A stretch of DNA of 28,249 nt. Origin: JAFGTX01 sp942492225 (GTDB lineage: Bacteria > Bacillota > Clostridia > Peptostreptococcales > Acidaminobacteraceae). The notes below the pieces were generated by a model. That model saw nothing but the letters and a program-made list of their open reading frames with translations, was not told the origin of the DNA and made no database searches. Where the stretch lies: NCBI GenBank assembly GCA_942492225.1, contig CALODS010000065.1, positions 1 to 28,249 of the forward strand, read 5' to 3'. Shown piece after piece: positions 7,714 through 15,929 of this stretch. Each line of letters starts with the position of its first letter. Within the stretch, counting starts at the first letter, position 1. Both the position numbers and the translations under genes were made by a program.

Positions 7714-7924
7714 ATATAAGCCACCTTTTTACATTAGATCAATCAATCCATGTTCTCTATAACGGGAGAACCCGGCGCACGTACTTGCAAATGCTTTCAG
7801 CTTGCTCTCATAAGGCCATTCTGTAAGATTAGTCATATCAGGTTTCCAGCAGTTCCCGACTCTCTATAATTCTATAACTTACATACTTCTCTTAATCAAT
7901 GATTTTAATTATTGCTTTTTTAGT

Positions 7925-7953
7925 AGTGTAATCTTAATACGTGATAATGTCAA
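7925..7953 (-). promoter_or_regulatory. Sigma-A promoter of the trp operon
   Basis: On the minus strand TTGACA (7953-7948), a 17-base spacer, then TACACT (7930-7925). The -35 is perfect and the -10 matches 4 of 6. Transcription would start near 7918, about 360 bases before trpE, leaving room for exactly the T-box leader. Confidence 0.75.
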
Positions 7954-8040
7954 CAAAAAATAAAGGAAAATATTTTTTAGGGGATTTTCTAGGTTACTTA
8001 TTTTCTAAATAGATTTTTATGATTGTTTTCAATTGTTGGC

Positions 8041-8070
8041 TTGGCTATAGACAATAATCAGTGGTATTAT
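8041..8070 (+). promoter_or_regulatory. Candidate promoter for the diguanylate cyclase-PTS gene run
   Basis: TTGGCT, an 18-base spacer and TATTAT lie 21 bases before the first ATG. The matches are moderate. It is divergent from the trp promoter about 90 bases away. A Shine-Dalgarno (AGAAGGTG) follows at 8078-8085. Confidence 0.5.
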
Positions 8071-8090
8071 AGGAATGAGAAGGTGAATAA

Positions 8091-9194
8091 ATGAATTTAA
8101 TAAACATAATAATAGATGCGGGGATACACCCGAAAATGAAATTAAGTCATATAACGCGAATAAGAATTATTAACGGGTCCATTTTTTTGGCGGCGTTATA
8201 TATACTATTGTATAGTAGTTCATATTTCTTTTTTGCGCCTGATTTGGCACCCTTGATGGTCTCTATACCGTTAATTTGTGTCATTGGAATTTTTATGGCG
8301 TGGATTGTCAATAGAATGAATCATGTTTTGGTTGGAACGCATATGCTTCTTATTTTTAGTATGATTTCTGTGTTTTATGTTGCCCGTTATTATCTGGGTC
8401 CTAATTTTGGTTATCAGGCTTACTTTTTAGTATTTGGTATGTTTCCATTTGTATTTTTCACAAGAAAAAATAGACTATGGAGTTTTATTTACTCAACTAT
8501 AAATTTTGGCCTTTATTTGTATTTAGACAATGGTATTTATATGTATTTATTAACAAAAAATCATCCCTATTATAACCCCAAAATTGCATTGTTATTTGAA
8601 TATATAAATAGCTTTATCACCTTTAGTACAGTGCTTATTGTTTTGTGGATTCTTGATATCATTATAAATAAAGATGAAGATGACTTAATAATTGCCTTAG
8701 AGAAGGCTGAACATCATGCAAAATATGATTTTTTAACAAATGTATTAAATAGGCGAGCGATGACAGAGTTACTCAATGAACGTTATGAAACAAGTGGATC
8801 AGTACTTAATAATTTTGCGATTCTCATGATTGATATTGACGATTTTAAAAATATTAATGATACATATGGTCATTCTGTCGGTGATGATGTATTAAAAGCT
8901 TTGTGTGAAATTCTCAAAGAAAACCTTCCAGACACAGCTATTCTTTGTAGATGGGGTGGAGAAGAATTTATCGTTTACATTGAAGAAGGAACGATAGATG
9001 AGGCGACCAAAATCGCTAACGAAATGAATGCATTAATAAGAGAAAAGCCTTTATTTGGAGACCTATATATAACATTAAGTATCGGTGTTGCTGCAAATGA
9101 AAAAGATGAAGGGTATTCAAGTGTTATAAATAGAGCAGATAATATGATGTATAAAGCAAAGATAAATGGTAAAAATAAAGTCTCCAATCAATAG
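8091..9194 (+). CDS. Membrane diguanylate cyclase (GGDEF)
   Basis: It makes cyclic di-GMP from two GTP. The N-terminal ~195 residues form about six hydrophobic helices with no recognised sensor family. A GGDEF domain fills residues ~208-365, with DFLTNVLNRRA, DIDDFKNINDTYGH and active-site GGEEF at 289-293, which is a functional variant. The inhibitory I-site (RxxD just upstream of the active loop) is absent: the position reads PDTA, so product inhibition by that route is unlikely. It ends 14 bases before the PTS regulator and shares a strand with no terminator between, so it is probably co-transcribed with it. Short charged loops suggest the membrane part senses a small or membrane-embedded signal, which is inference. 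Confidence 0.93.
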   Translation: MNLINIIIDAGIHPKMKLSHITRIRIINGSIFLAALYILLYSSSYFFFAPDLAPLMVSIPLICVIGIFMAWIVNRMNHVLVGTHMLLIFSMISVFYVARYYLGPNFGYQAYFLVFGMFPFVFFTRKNRLWSFIYSTINFGLYLYLDNGIYMYLLTKNHPYYNPKIALLFEYINSFITFSTVLIVLWILDIIINKDEDDLIIALEKAEHHAKYDFLTNVLNRRAMTELLNERYETSGSVLNNFAILMIDIDDFKNINDTYGHSVGDDVLKALCEILKENLPDTAILCRWGGEEFIVYIEEGTIDEATKIANEMNALIREKPLFGDLYITLSIGVAANEKDEGYSSVINRADNMMYKAKINGKNKVSNQ

Positions 9195-9208
9195 TATATG
9201 AGGAAATT

Positions 9209-11347
9209 ATGAATATAAAAAAAAGACAAACTGAAATTTTAAGAGATATCATACTTGAAAAAGACAAAGTTGACTATACTTATTTGATTGAAAAACACAA
9301 TGTATCGGAAAGAACTTTAAGAAATGATCTAAATGCAATAGATGATTATTTGATTGCACAAAACATAGAACCATTAAAGCGGTCGAAAATTCAAGGCATT
9401 TCATTTGTGTCAGATTTATTGAGTCGCGATAAAATTCTTTGGGAAGTAAATGCAGATAATCATCAATCCTATGTGCTCGATCAAGAAGAGAGACTAGATT
9501 ATTTGTTTTTTTTCTTACTACAAAAAGAAAGTCCAGTGTCTGTTCAAGAAATTGCTGAAGACATAGGTTTTAGTAAAAATACTGTGGTTGAAGATGTTAA
9601 AAAACTAGATCTACTTATATCTTGCAAAAAGTGCAAACTTATTAGAAAGAGAAAAATCGGCATGTATTTAGAAGTATCTGAATTCAATCGACGCCAATTG
9701 TTCATCGAGTTATTACAAAAGAAATTTAGTATTAATAAATGGGATATATCTGAAGGCACGATTAAGAGTATGTATCCGCATTTTATGACGCTTATTCAAA
9801 AGGAGTGGGGTGATATCTTTGCACCTACTTCATTACAGAGATACTATGGTGTTATAGAAGAATTACAAGGTCAACTTAAACGTGTCTATACAGATACCAG
9901 CATCAATACAATCACCGTTGTTATGGGCTTGAGTGCAGCACGATACGAACTAGGTGAATCTGTGGTAGTTCAACCATTCCAATTAGAGACAATTAAACTT
10001 TCAAACGAATATAAATTATTGCTAGAATATGCACGTACAAATGACCTTAAATTTCTACAAGACGAAATGGAAGTTGCATATATCAGTATGTACCTTTTAA
10101 CAAATAAAATTTTTAAACAAGAATCGGTTAACTTCTTTGATGACCGTGTTGGTGATTTGAAGGAAATCATTAGTCGTATGATTTCTATAATGGAACAAGA
10201 CCAAGAAGTTGAGCTGTTATTAATTGAACGCGAAAAATTAGCAAGAGGCTTACTTCTTCATCTTGAACCTGCTGTTTATCGAATGCGGTATGGTATAGAA
10301 ATTACAAACAAGTTATTAAGTGAAATACAACTAAAGTTCTCAAAATACTATGATGCTGCAAGTAAAGCGTGTATGTATCTTTCTCAGTCACTACATGTCA
10401 TTGTGCCCGATGAAGAAATAGGCTTCATAACACTACACTTTGGTGGCATAATGGAAGGCTATCATAACAGACAAAAGCAACATAAAAATCAGATGAAGAC
10501 AATCCTTGTGTGTAACGCTGGAATGGCAACGGTTAGAATTTTGGAAGCGCGTTTAAACGATGAATTTGAAGATATTGATATTATCAATTATTATAGTTAC
10601 GCCAGTTATCAAAAGCAAAATAAGTTGGAGGGGGACATTGTTGTCTCAACCATTCCAATTGAAGAAGACACATTACCTGTTATTGTTGTAAATCCACTAC
10701 TTGAAGACAAAGACATAGAAAAATTGAACAAACATTTTAGAAAAAGAGATCGCATACAAGCAAAAAAAGATATTGATTTAAAAGCAATTATGAATGTTGT
10801 TGAAAAATATTGTACGGTTATTTCACCTGCTCACTTAAAAAAAGAACTTAAAAGTATTATTGATCCTCAAGTTGAACGTATGGATCTTACATTATATGAA
10901 ATGCTTTCAAAAGGCAGAGTTATTTTAAATGCCCAAGTAGACTCTTGGGAAAGTGCAATAACACTTGCAGCTAAACCATTGATTAAGGATGGTTATATAA
11001 CACCAAATTATGAAAAGGCTATGATTGAAAGTATAAAAAAATTTAAAGCCTATAGTGTTATACGACCTTCAGTTGTTTTACCCCATGCAAAACCTGAAGA
11101 TGGTGTATTAGAGGTTGGACTAAGTATTGTAATATTAAAAAAAGGAATGAACTTTGGACATCCTCAAAATGATCCGGTGAGACTTATATTCATGTTGTCT
11201 AACAAAGATGAAGTCTCTCATTTAAGAGCGCTTAATATTTTCATGCAAATTATTAGGAAACAAGAACATGTGGATGCACTACTGGAGATGACCACTTACA
11301 AAATGTTTGAAACGTGGATCAGAAAATTTGAGGAGGGCTTGCTATGA
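9209..11347 (+). CDS. PRD-containing transcriptional activator with EIIB and EIIA domains (LicR/MtlR/UlaR-like)
   Basis: A 712-residue PTS-controlled activator. Two HTH segments lie near residues 5-60 and 90-150, followed by PRD1 (~195-305), PRD2 (~310-420), an EIIB-like domain (~430-515) with Cys435 in VCNAGMA, and a PTS EIIA type 2 domain (~565-710) with His626 in VLPHAKPEDG. PRD2 keeps two candidate phospho-histidines, H351 (HLEP) and H410 (TLHFGG). The corresponding PRD1 positions read YISMYLL and lack His, so PRD1 looks degenerate. In this family, phosphorylation of PRD2 by HPr activates, and phosphorylation of the EIIB or EIIA domain inactivates. GAGGAAATT precedes the ATG. The stop overlaps the EIIB gene by 4 bases, which supports direct control of the transporter that follows. 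Confidence 0.92.
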   Translation: MNIKKRQTEILRDIILEKDKVDYTYLIEKHNVSERTLRNDLNAIDDYLIAQNIEPLKRSKIQGISFVSDLLSRDKILWEVNADNHQSYVLDQEERLDYLFFFLLQKESPVSVQEIAEDIGFSKNTVVEDVKKLDLLISCKKCKLIRKRKIGMYLEVSEFNRRQLFIELLQKKFSINKWDISEGTIKSMYPHFMTLIQKEWGDIFAPTSLQRYYGVIEELQGQLKRVYTDTSINTITVVMGLSAARYELGESVVVQPFQLETIKLSNEYKLLLEYARTNDLKFLQDEMEVAYISMYLLTNKIFKQESVNFFDDRVGDLKEIISRMISIMEQDQEVELLLIEREKLARGLLLHLEPAVYRMRYGIEITNKLLSEIQLKFSKYYDAASKACMYLSQSLHVIVPDEEIGFITLHFGGIMEGYHNRQKQHKNQMKTILVCNAGMATVRILEARLNDEFEDIDIINYYSYASYQKQNKLEGDIVVSTIPIEEDTLPVIVVNPLLEDKDIEKLNKHFRKRDRIQAKKDIDLKAIMNVVEKYCTVISPAHLKKELKSIIDPQVERMDLTLYEMLSKGRVILNAQVDSWESAITLAAKPLIKDGYITPNYEKAMIESIKKFKAYSVIRPSVVLPHAKPEDGVLEVGLSIVILKKGMNFGHPQNDPVRLIFMLSNKDEVSHLRALNIFMQIIRKQEHVDALLEMTTYKMFETWIRKFEEGLL

Positions 11348-11625
11348 CAATTTTAGTTGTATGTGGTATGGGTCTAGGAAGCAGTCATTTTCTGTTGATG
11401 GAGACTATCAAAATCATTAAAAAACATGGCATTGACGCCAGGGTAGATAATTGTGATGTTTTTACTGCACAATCCATGGAAGCAGATATATTTATTGGTG
11501 CGGATTATATTGTGGGATTAATTGAACAAACAGGTATGAAGCTAGGTCTTGTAGATATCTTAAGCAGTGAGGAGTTAGAAGAGAAGCTATTAAAAACACT
11601 GGAGGCTTTTGATGGAACTCTATAG
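11344..11625 (+). CDS. PTS EIIB component, ascorbate (SgaB/UlaB) family
   Basis: A 93-residue phosphocarrier. Cys7 in VVCGMGLGSSH is the phosphorylation site and matches the CGxGxGSS loop of the ascorbate/lactose IIB fold. It overlaps the regulator stop by 4 bases (ATGA) and the EIIC start by 14 bases. It would pass phosphate from an EIIA to the sugar imported by the next gene. No separate EIIA gene is in the cluster; the EIIA-like domain of the regulator, or an EIIA encoded elsewhere, would have to serve. The substrate cannot be read from the sequence. Confidence 0.93.
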   Translation: MTILVVCGMGLGSSHFLLMETIKIIKKHGIDARVDNCDVFTAQSMEADIFIGADYIVGLIEQTGMKLGLVDILSSEELEEKLLKTLEAFDGTL

Positions 11626-12889
11626 TGATTTGATTAACAATATTTTCAAACAAACATTTCTTATTATATCTTTGTATATTGCACTGGGGTGTATTTTACA
11701 AAGAAAATCATTTCAATTGACAACTAGCTCGGTGATTAAAGGCGCTGTCGGTGTTACTCTTGTAGGTCTTGGCGGAGAAGTGATTTCTGAAGCATTAATG
11801 AGTTTAACATATTTATTTCAACGAAGTTTTCAATTGATTGGCATTGTTGCAAGTAACGAACGGTTGGCAGCTTATTCTGAAATAAAATTTGGGAGTATGC
11901 TCTATAGCATTATGATTATAGGAATGTTAGTAAATATCATCATCGCAAAAACAACAAAGTTTAAATTTATTTTTTTAACAGGTCATCAGATTATCTATAT
12001 GTCCAGTGTTTTGGCGATTATATTTACATATATTGGTGTCGCACCGCTGCTCGCTATAATATGTGGTGGGATAATACTGGGTGTATTGATGAGCGTATTA
12101 CCTGGACTAATACAACCTTATACAATAGAAATTACAGGTAAAAAAAATATGGCTGTCGGTCATTTTAGTACATTAGGATTCTTTTTAAGCGCCAAGATTG
12201 GCGAAGGATTAGCGCGCTTTAAAAAATCCGGTGAAGAGGAGAAGAAATCCTCATCATCGGGTCTATTTGTTGATAATATGTTTGTCACAACAGTCAGTAT
12301 GATCATTATATTTGTTATTTGTTCGTTGATTGCTGGGAAGGCTTATACAGAAGATATAACGGTCAATACTCACTATGTTATATTTGCAATAAAACAGGCG
12401 TTAATATTTTCCGCAGGTGTTTTTATTGTCTTAGCTGGCGTACGAATGTTGGTACAAGAAATCATGTCGTCTTTTAAAGGGATTGCAGATAAGTTTGTTC
12501 CAGATGCAGTACCAGCGCTCGATAGTTCTATATTATTTCCTCATAAACAAGGGGCAATGATGCTAGGATTTTTATGCAGTTTGATTGGTGGCTATATAGC
12601 GATGATTCTTTCGGGCAGTTATAGTTTATATGTTATTATTCCATCGTCCACCCTTTGTTTTTTTAGTGGTTCTGCGGCAGGAATATATGGAGAGCTAAAA
12701 GGCGGGAAGATAGGTGCAATTGTTTCTGCAACTTTATTTGGATTTTCAATAGGCTTGTTACCTCTAGTACTTCAGCCAGAGATGAGAAGTCTAGGGTTTT
12801 ATAAAGTCGGTATGGGGGAGTTTGATTTTACAATCATTGCTTATATCATCAAAATTATATTTGAACAGGGCTTTGCCGTTTTCTTTTGA
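11612..12889 (+). CDS. PTS EIIC component, ascorbate (SgaT/UlaA) family
   Basis: An integral membrane sugar permease of 425 residues with about ten hydrophobic segments, of the UlaA type. The soluble loop FVDNMFVTT and PHKQGAMMLGFLCSLIGGY are typical of the family. The start is ATG 11612, 6 bases after GGAGG; the TTG one codon earlier is too close to the Shine-Dalgarno. It overlaps the EIIB gene by 14 bases. Family members import L-ascorbate, but many Firmicute paralogues sit in other pentose or pentitol clusters. No ascorbate catabolic gene (UlaD/E/F/G) is nearby, so the substrate is open. Confidence 0.92.
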   Translation: MELYSDLINNIFKQTFLIISLYIALGCILQRKSFQLTTSSVIKGAVGVTLVGLGGEVISEALMSLTYLFQRSFQLIGIVASNERLAAYSEIKFGSMLYSIMIIGMLVNIIIAKTTKFKFIFLTGHQIIYMSSVLAIIFTYIGVAPLLAIICGGIILGVLMSVLPGLIQPYTIEITGKKNMAVGHFSTLGFFLSAKIGEGLARFKKSGEEEKKSSSSGLFVDNMFVTTVSMIIIFVICSLIAGKAYTEDITVNTHYVIFAIKQALIFSAGVFIVLAGVRMLVQEIMSSFKGIADKFVPDAVPALDSSILFPHKQGAMMLGFLCSLIGGYIAMILSGSYSLYVIIPSSTLCFFSGSAAGIYGELKGGKIGAIVSATLFGFSIGLLPLVLQPEMRSLGFYKVGMGEFDFTIIAYIIKIIFEQGFAVFF

Positions 12890-12975
12890 AACATTTTGGG
12901 CAATACAAATGATTGTTTCCTTTATATAATCAAGGGGTAAGTAATATTTAGATCAATTGAATAGGGGGAAATAAA

Positions 12976-14070
12976 ATGAAAAAATTAGTTTCATTGTTAC
13001 TCATCTTAGTTTTATCGTTAGGATTGTTTGCTGGTTGCGCAAAACCTGCAGAAGAGCCTGCTGCTGAACCTGCTGCAGAAGCAACAGATACAGAAACGGC
13101 TACACCAGAAGAAACAAAAAAAGATCTTAAATTAACAGTTTATGCTGGTTTAATGGAAGATCATGCACTTATGGCTGTAAAGGAATTTGAAAAAGCAACA
13201 GGCGTTAAAACTGAAATGGTAAGAATGAGTGGTGGAGAAATTTTTGCTAGAATTAAAGCAGAAAAAGAAAATCCATCTGCAAGTGTTTGGTATGGCGGTG
13301 GTGCATTAACATTTATTAATGCTGATAACGAAGGATTGTTAGAGCACTATGTTTCACCTGAAACAGTTAATATTCCAGATCAGTTTAAAGATGCCGATGG
13401 CGCTTGGACAGGTATTTACTCAGGTTACTTAGGCATTGAAGGAAATAAGCAATGGTTAGAAGAAAATGGTCTTGAATTACCAAAAACTTGGGATGATTTA
13501 TTAAAACCTGAATTTAAAGGCAATATCGTTATCGCTCATCCAGGTTCTTCATCAACAGCTTATAACTTCTTAGCGACAATTGTTCAATTGAAAGGTGAAG
13601 AAGAAGGATTTGCTTATCTTCAAAAGTTTAATGAACAAGTTCGTCAATACACAAAATCTGGTTCTGCACCAGGTAGAATGGCTGGTATGGGAGAAGTTCC
13701 AATTGCAATCGGATTCTTACATGACGCGATCAAATATCAAGAAGAAGGCTACAAAGATTTGATTTTTACAACTGCTGAAGAAGGTACTGGTTATGAAATT
13801 GGCGCTGTAGGAATTATTAAAAATGGTCCAGATCAAGAAGCTGCAAAAATGTTTGTAGATTGGGCACTTACTAAAGAAGCACAAGAACTTGGTAAAACAG
13901 TTGGTTCATACCAATTTTTAACAAATAAAAATGCTAATCCACCTGAACAAGCGATGACATTAAAAGATACAGCATTAATTGATTATGACTTTGTATGGGC
14001 AGGAGATAATAGAGGCGCATTCTTAGAAAAATTCATGGAATTAACTAAGACTACTCCACCAACAGAATAG
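12976..14070 (+). CDS. ABC transporter binding lipoprotein, AfuA-like (probable sugar phosphate)
   Basis: A signal peptide ending in lipobox LFAGC (Cys21) anchors it to the outer face of the membrane, followed by an Ala/Glu/Pro-rich linker to ~residue 50. The binding domain has VWYGGGA, QYTKSGSAPGR, GFLHD (H249, D250) and EGTGYEIG (269-276). These resemble AfuA of Actinobacillus, which binds hexose phosphates, more than FbpA, whose iron-binding Tyr pair I do not find. Automatic annotation would probably say iron(III). AGGGGGAAATAAA precedes the ATG. The 86-base gap after the EIIC gene contains a TATAAT (12925-12930) but no clear -35, so it may belong to the upstream unit or have its own weak promoter. 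Confidence 0.87.
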   Translation: MKKLVSLLLILVLSLGLFAGCAKPAEEPAAEPAAEATDTETATPEETKKDLKLTVYAGLMEDHALMAVKEFEKATGVKTEMVRMSGGEIFARIKAEKENPSASVWYGGGALTFINADNEGLLEHYVSPETVNIPDQFKDADGAWTGIYSGYLGIEGNKQWLEENGLELPKTWDDLLKPEFKGNIVIAHPGSSSTAYNFLATIVQLKGEEEGFAYLQKFNEQVRQYTKSGSAPGRMAGMGEVPIAIGFLHDAIKYQEEGYKDLIFTTAEEGTGYEIGAVGIIKNGPDQEAAKMFVDWALTKEAQELGKTVGSYQFLTNKNANPPEQAMTLKDTALIDYDFVWAGDNRGAFLEKFMELTKTTPPTE

Positions 14071-14084
14071 ACGAGTTAAAGTTT

Positions 14085-14113
14085 AAAGTGTCTTTCTAAA
14101 AGAAAGGCACTTT
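14085..14113 (+). terminator. Intra-operon hairpin after the binding-protein gene
   Basis: AAAGTGTCTTTCT pairs with AGAAAGGCACTTT around an AAA loop (13 pairs, one G-U), followed by TCTTTTA. This is a moderate intrinsic terminator or mRNA 3'-end stabiliser. Placed between the binding-protein gene and the permease gene, it would give the usual excess of binding protein over membrane subunits. Confidence 0.7.
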
Positions 14114-14196
14114 TCTTTTAAAACACCTGAGGCTTTATAGCATGTACGGAATAGATGTACATAGTGAATGGATTTAGGAAGAAGTTAGGAGTTAGT

Positions 14197-15915
14197 ATGA
14201 GTAAAGCAAATGATACAATAAAAGATAAAAAACTCTCTCGAATCCGTTGGATAACAGAGATTGAAACTTTAAAAGCTGTAGCAAAAGACCCGATTTTATT
14301 AGCATCTATTCTAACGATGTTAACGGTTGTTACAATGTTTATCGTGTTTCCACTAGCTAATATTTTACGTGAAAGTTTTATTTATGAGAATCATCTTTCG
14401 TTTCATCATTACAGTGAAATTTTTAGATTGGATTATAACAAAGAAATTATATTTAATACATTAAAGCTAGGAACAGTGGTAAGTATTCTATCGACCATTA
14501 TAGGATTTTTATTTGCGTACGCGGCGGCTTATGTAAAGATGGGTAATAAAAAATTGCTTAGAGCAATCGCAATATTACCAATAATCTCCCCACCATTTTT
14601 AATTGGTCTTTCGGCAATATTATTATTTGGCCGCGTTGGTTTAATTACAAAAGGGTTACTGGGAATGAAAGATGCTGAAATTTATGGATTTCATGGACTT
14701 GTATTGGTTCAAGTATTAACGTTTTTCCCAGTAGCTTACCTTTTGTTAGTTGGATTACTAAAACAAATTGACCCATCAGTAGAAGAAGCAGCGAGAGATT
14801 TAGGTGCTTCAAGATGGGAAGTCTTTAAAACTGTTACTTTACCTTTAATGGTACCAGGTATTGCAAATGCCAGTTTACTTGTTTTTATTCAGTCTGTGGC
14901 TGATTTTGGTAATCCAATGGTTATCGGTGGAAACTATACGACGATGGCTGTACAGATATACATGCAAGGTATTGGTAGTTTGGATATGAGTGGTGCGACT
15001 GCTTTAGCAATATTATTACTTGCTATATCTGTAACAGCATTTCTCTTCCAAAAGTATTATATAGGGAAAAAATCATATATTACCGTCACAGGAAAAGTTT
15101 CTAGAGAACGTGAATTAATTGATGATCCTAAAATTGTTAAGCCTTTACAAGCAACGATTGTAGCAATAAGTTTATTTGTAGGAATGATGTATATTCTTAT
15201 TCCAATTGGTTCATTTATTAAACTTTGGGGTGTAGATTATTCTTTGACGTTGAAGCATTTTCAGTATGTTTTTAATTTAGGCATTAAACCGATTATCGAT
15301 ACATTGAAATTAGCTTTAATAGCGACACCATTGACAGGAATTATGTCAATGCTAATAGCGTTCTTAGTTGTTCGTAAGAAGTTTATTGGAAGAACTTACT
15401 TAGACTTTACGACGATGTTATCTATTGCGATTCCAGGAACTGTTGTTGGACTTGGTTATGTCTTAACGTATAACCAGAAACCACTTGTTTTGACAGGTAC
15501 ATCAGCAATTTTAATTATTGCATTTATTATGCGTTCTATGCCAGTTGGTGTAAGATCTGGTATGGCATCACTTCACCAAATAGATCCATCTATAGAGGAA
15601 GCAGCAAGTGTCTTAGGTGCTTCAAGTAAGAAGGTCTTTACCTCTGTAACATTACCAATGATTAAGCCGGCAATGTTTAGTGGACTTGTTTATTCGTTTG
15701 CAAGAAGTATGACGCTTGTCAGTACGATCATATTCTTAGTATCAGCACGTCATAGTTTGTTAACTGTGGCAATTATGACGCAAATTGATCAAGGTCGTAT
15801 CGGTGTTGCAAGTGTTTATGCAACTATTTTAATCATACTTGTTGGTTCCGTTATTGCATTAATGGAGTGGGGACTATCAAAGCTAGGTAATTACAATGGA
15901 ACTTTTGAAGGCTAG
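14197..15915 (+). CDS. ABC transporter permease, two fused domains (AfuB/FbpB-like)
   Basis: About twelve membrane segments in two homologous halves. Each half carries the EAA loop that docks on the ATPase: VEEAARDLGASRWEVF around residue ~200 and IEEAASVLGASSKKVF in the second half. This double-length permease is characteristic of the FbpB/AfuB/ThiP group. ATG 14197 has AGGAG 5 bases upstream and is preferred over an in-frame ATG at 14155, which lacks a Shine-Dalgarno and would add 14 residues. It pairs with the binding protein upstream and the ATPase 14 bases downstream. Confidence 0.93.
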   Translation: MSKANDTIKDKKLSRIRWITEIETLKAVAKDPILLASILTMLTVVTMFIVFPLANILRESFIYENHLSFHHYSEIFRLDYNKEIIFNTLKLGTVVSILSTIIGFLFAYAAAYVKMGNKKLLRAIAILPIISPPFLIGLSAILLFGRVGLITKGLLGMKDAEIYGFHGLVLVQVLTFFPVAYLLLVGLLKQIDPSVEEAARDLGASRWEVFKTVTLPLMVPGIANASLLVFIQSVADFGNPMVIGGNYTTMAVQIYMQGIGSLDMSGATALAILLLAISVTAFLFQKYYIGKKSYITVTGKVSRERELIDDPKIVKPLQATIVAISLFVGMMYILIPIGSFIKLWGVDYSLTLKHFQYVFNLGIKPIIDTLKLALIATPLTGIMSMLIAFLVVRKKFIGRTYLDFTTMLSIAIPGTVVGLGYVLTYNQKPLVLTGTSAILIIAFIMRSMPVGVRSGMASLHQIDPSIEEAASVLGASSKKVFTSVTLPMIKPAMFSGLVYSFARSMTLVSTIIFLVSARHSLLTVAIMTQIDQGRIGVASVYATILIILVGSVIALMEWGLSKLGNYNGTFEG

Positions 15916-15929
15916 GAGGCATCAAACTT

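Larger units (their letters stand above)
7605..7917 (-). promoter_or_regulatory. Tryptophan T-box leader with two antiterminator/terminator modules
   Basis: The trpE leader (minus strand) has AGAGAGTCGGGAACTGCTGG near its 5' end (Stem I base and distal part). It then has a specifier context GAA-TGG-CCTTATGAGAGC, with Trp codon UGG at 7818-7816, and a Stem III-like GTTCTC/GAGAAC hairpin (7752-7771). Two T-box cores, AAGGTGGC, follow. Their UGGC (7723-7720 and 7654-7651) would pair with the GCCA end of tRNA-Trp. Each core is followed by its own terminator. By known T-box logic, uncharged tRNA-Trp stabilises the antiterminator and allows trp transcription. No second Stem I or specifier fits in the ~35 bases between modules, so this is a partial duplication. 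Confidence 0.9.

Noticed and set aside
7571..7920. Trp leader peptide attenuator or TRAP site
   Set aside because: No Trp-codon-rich short ORF and no run of GAG/UAG repeats. The T-box cores with UGGC and the UGG specifier explain the leader.
12976..14070. Ferric iron-binding protein assignment
   Set aside because: I find no FbpA-type Tyr-Tyr iron motif, while AfuA-like HD and EGTGYEIG motifs are present. The iron label would be by family name only.
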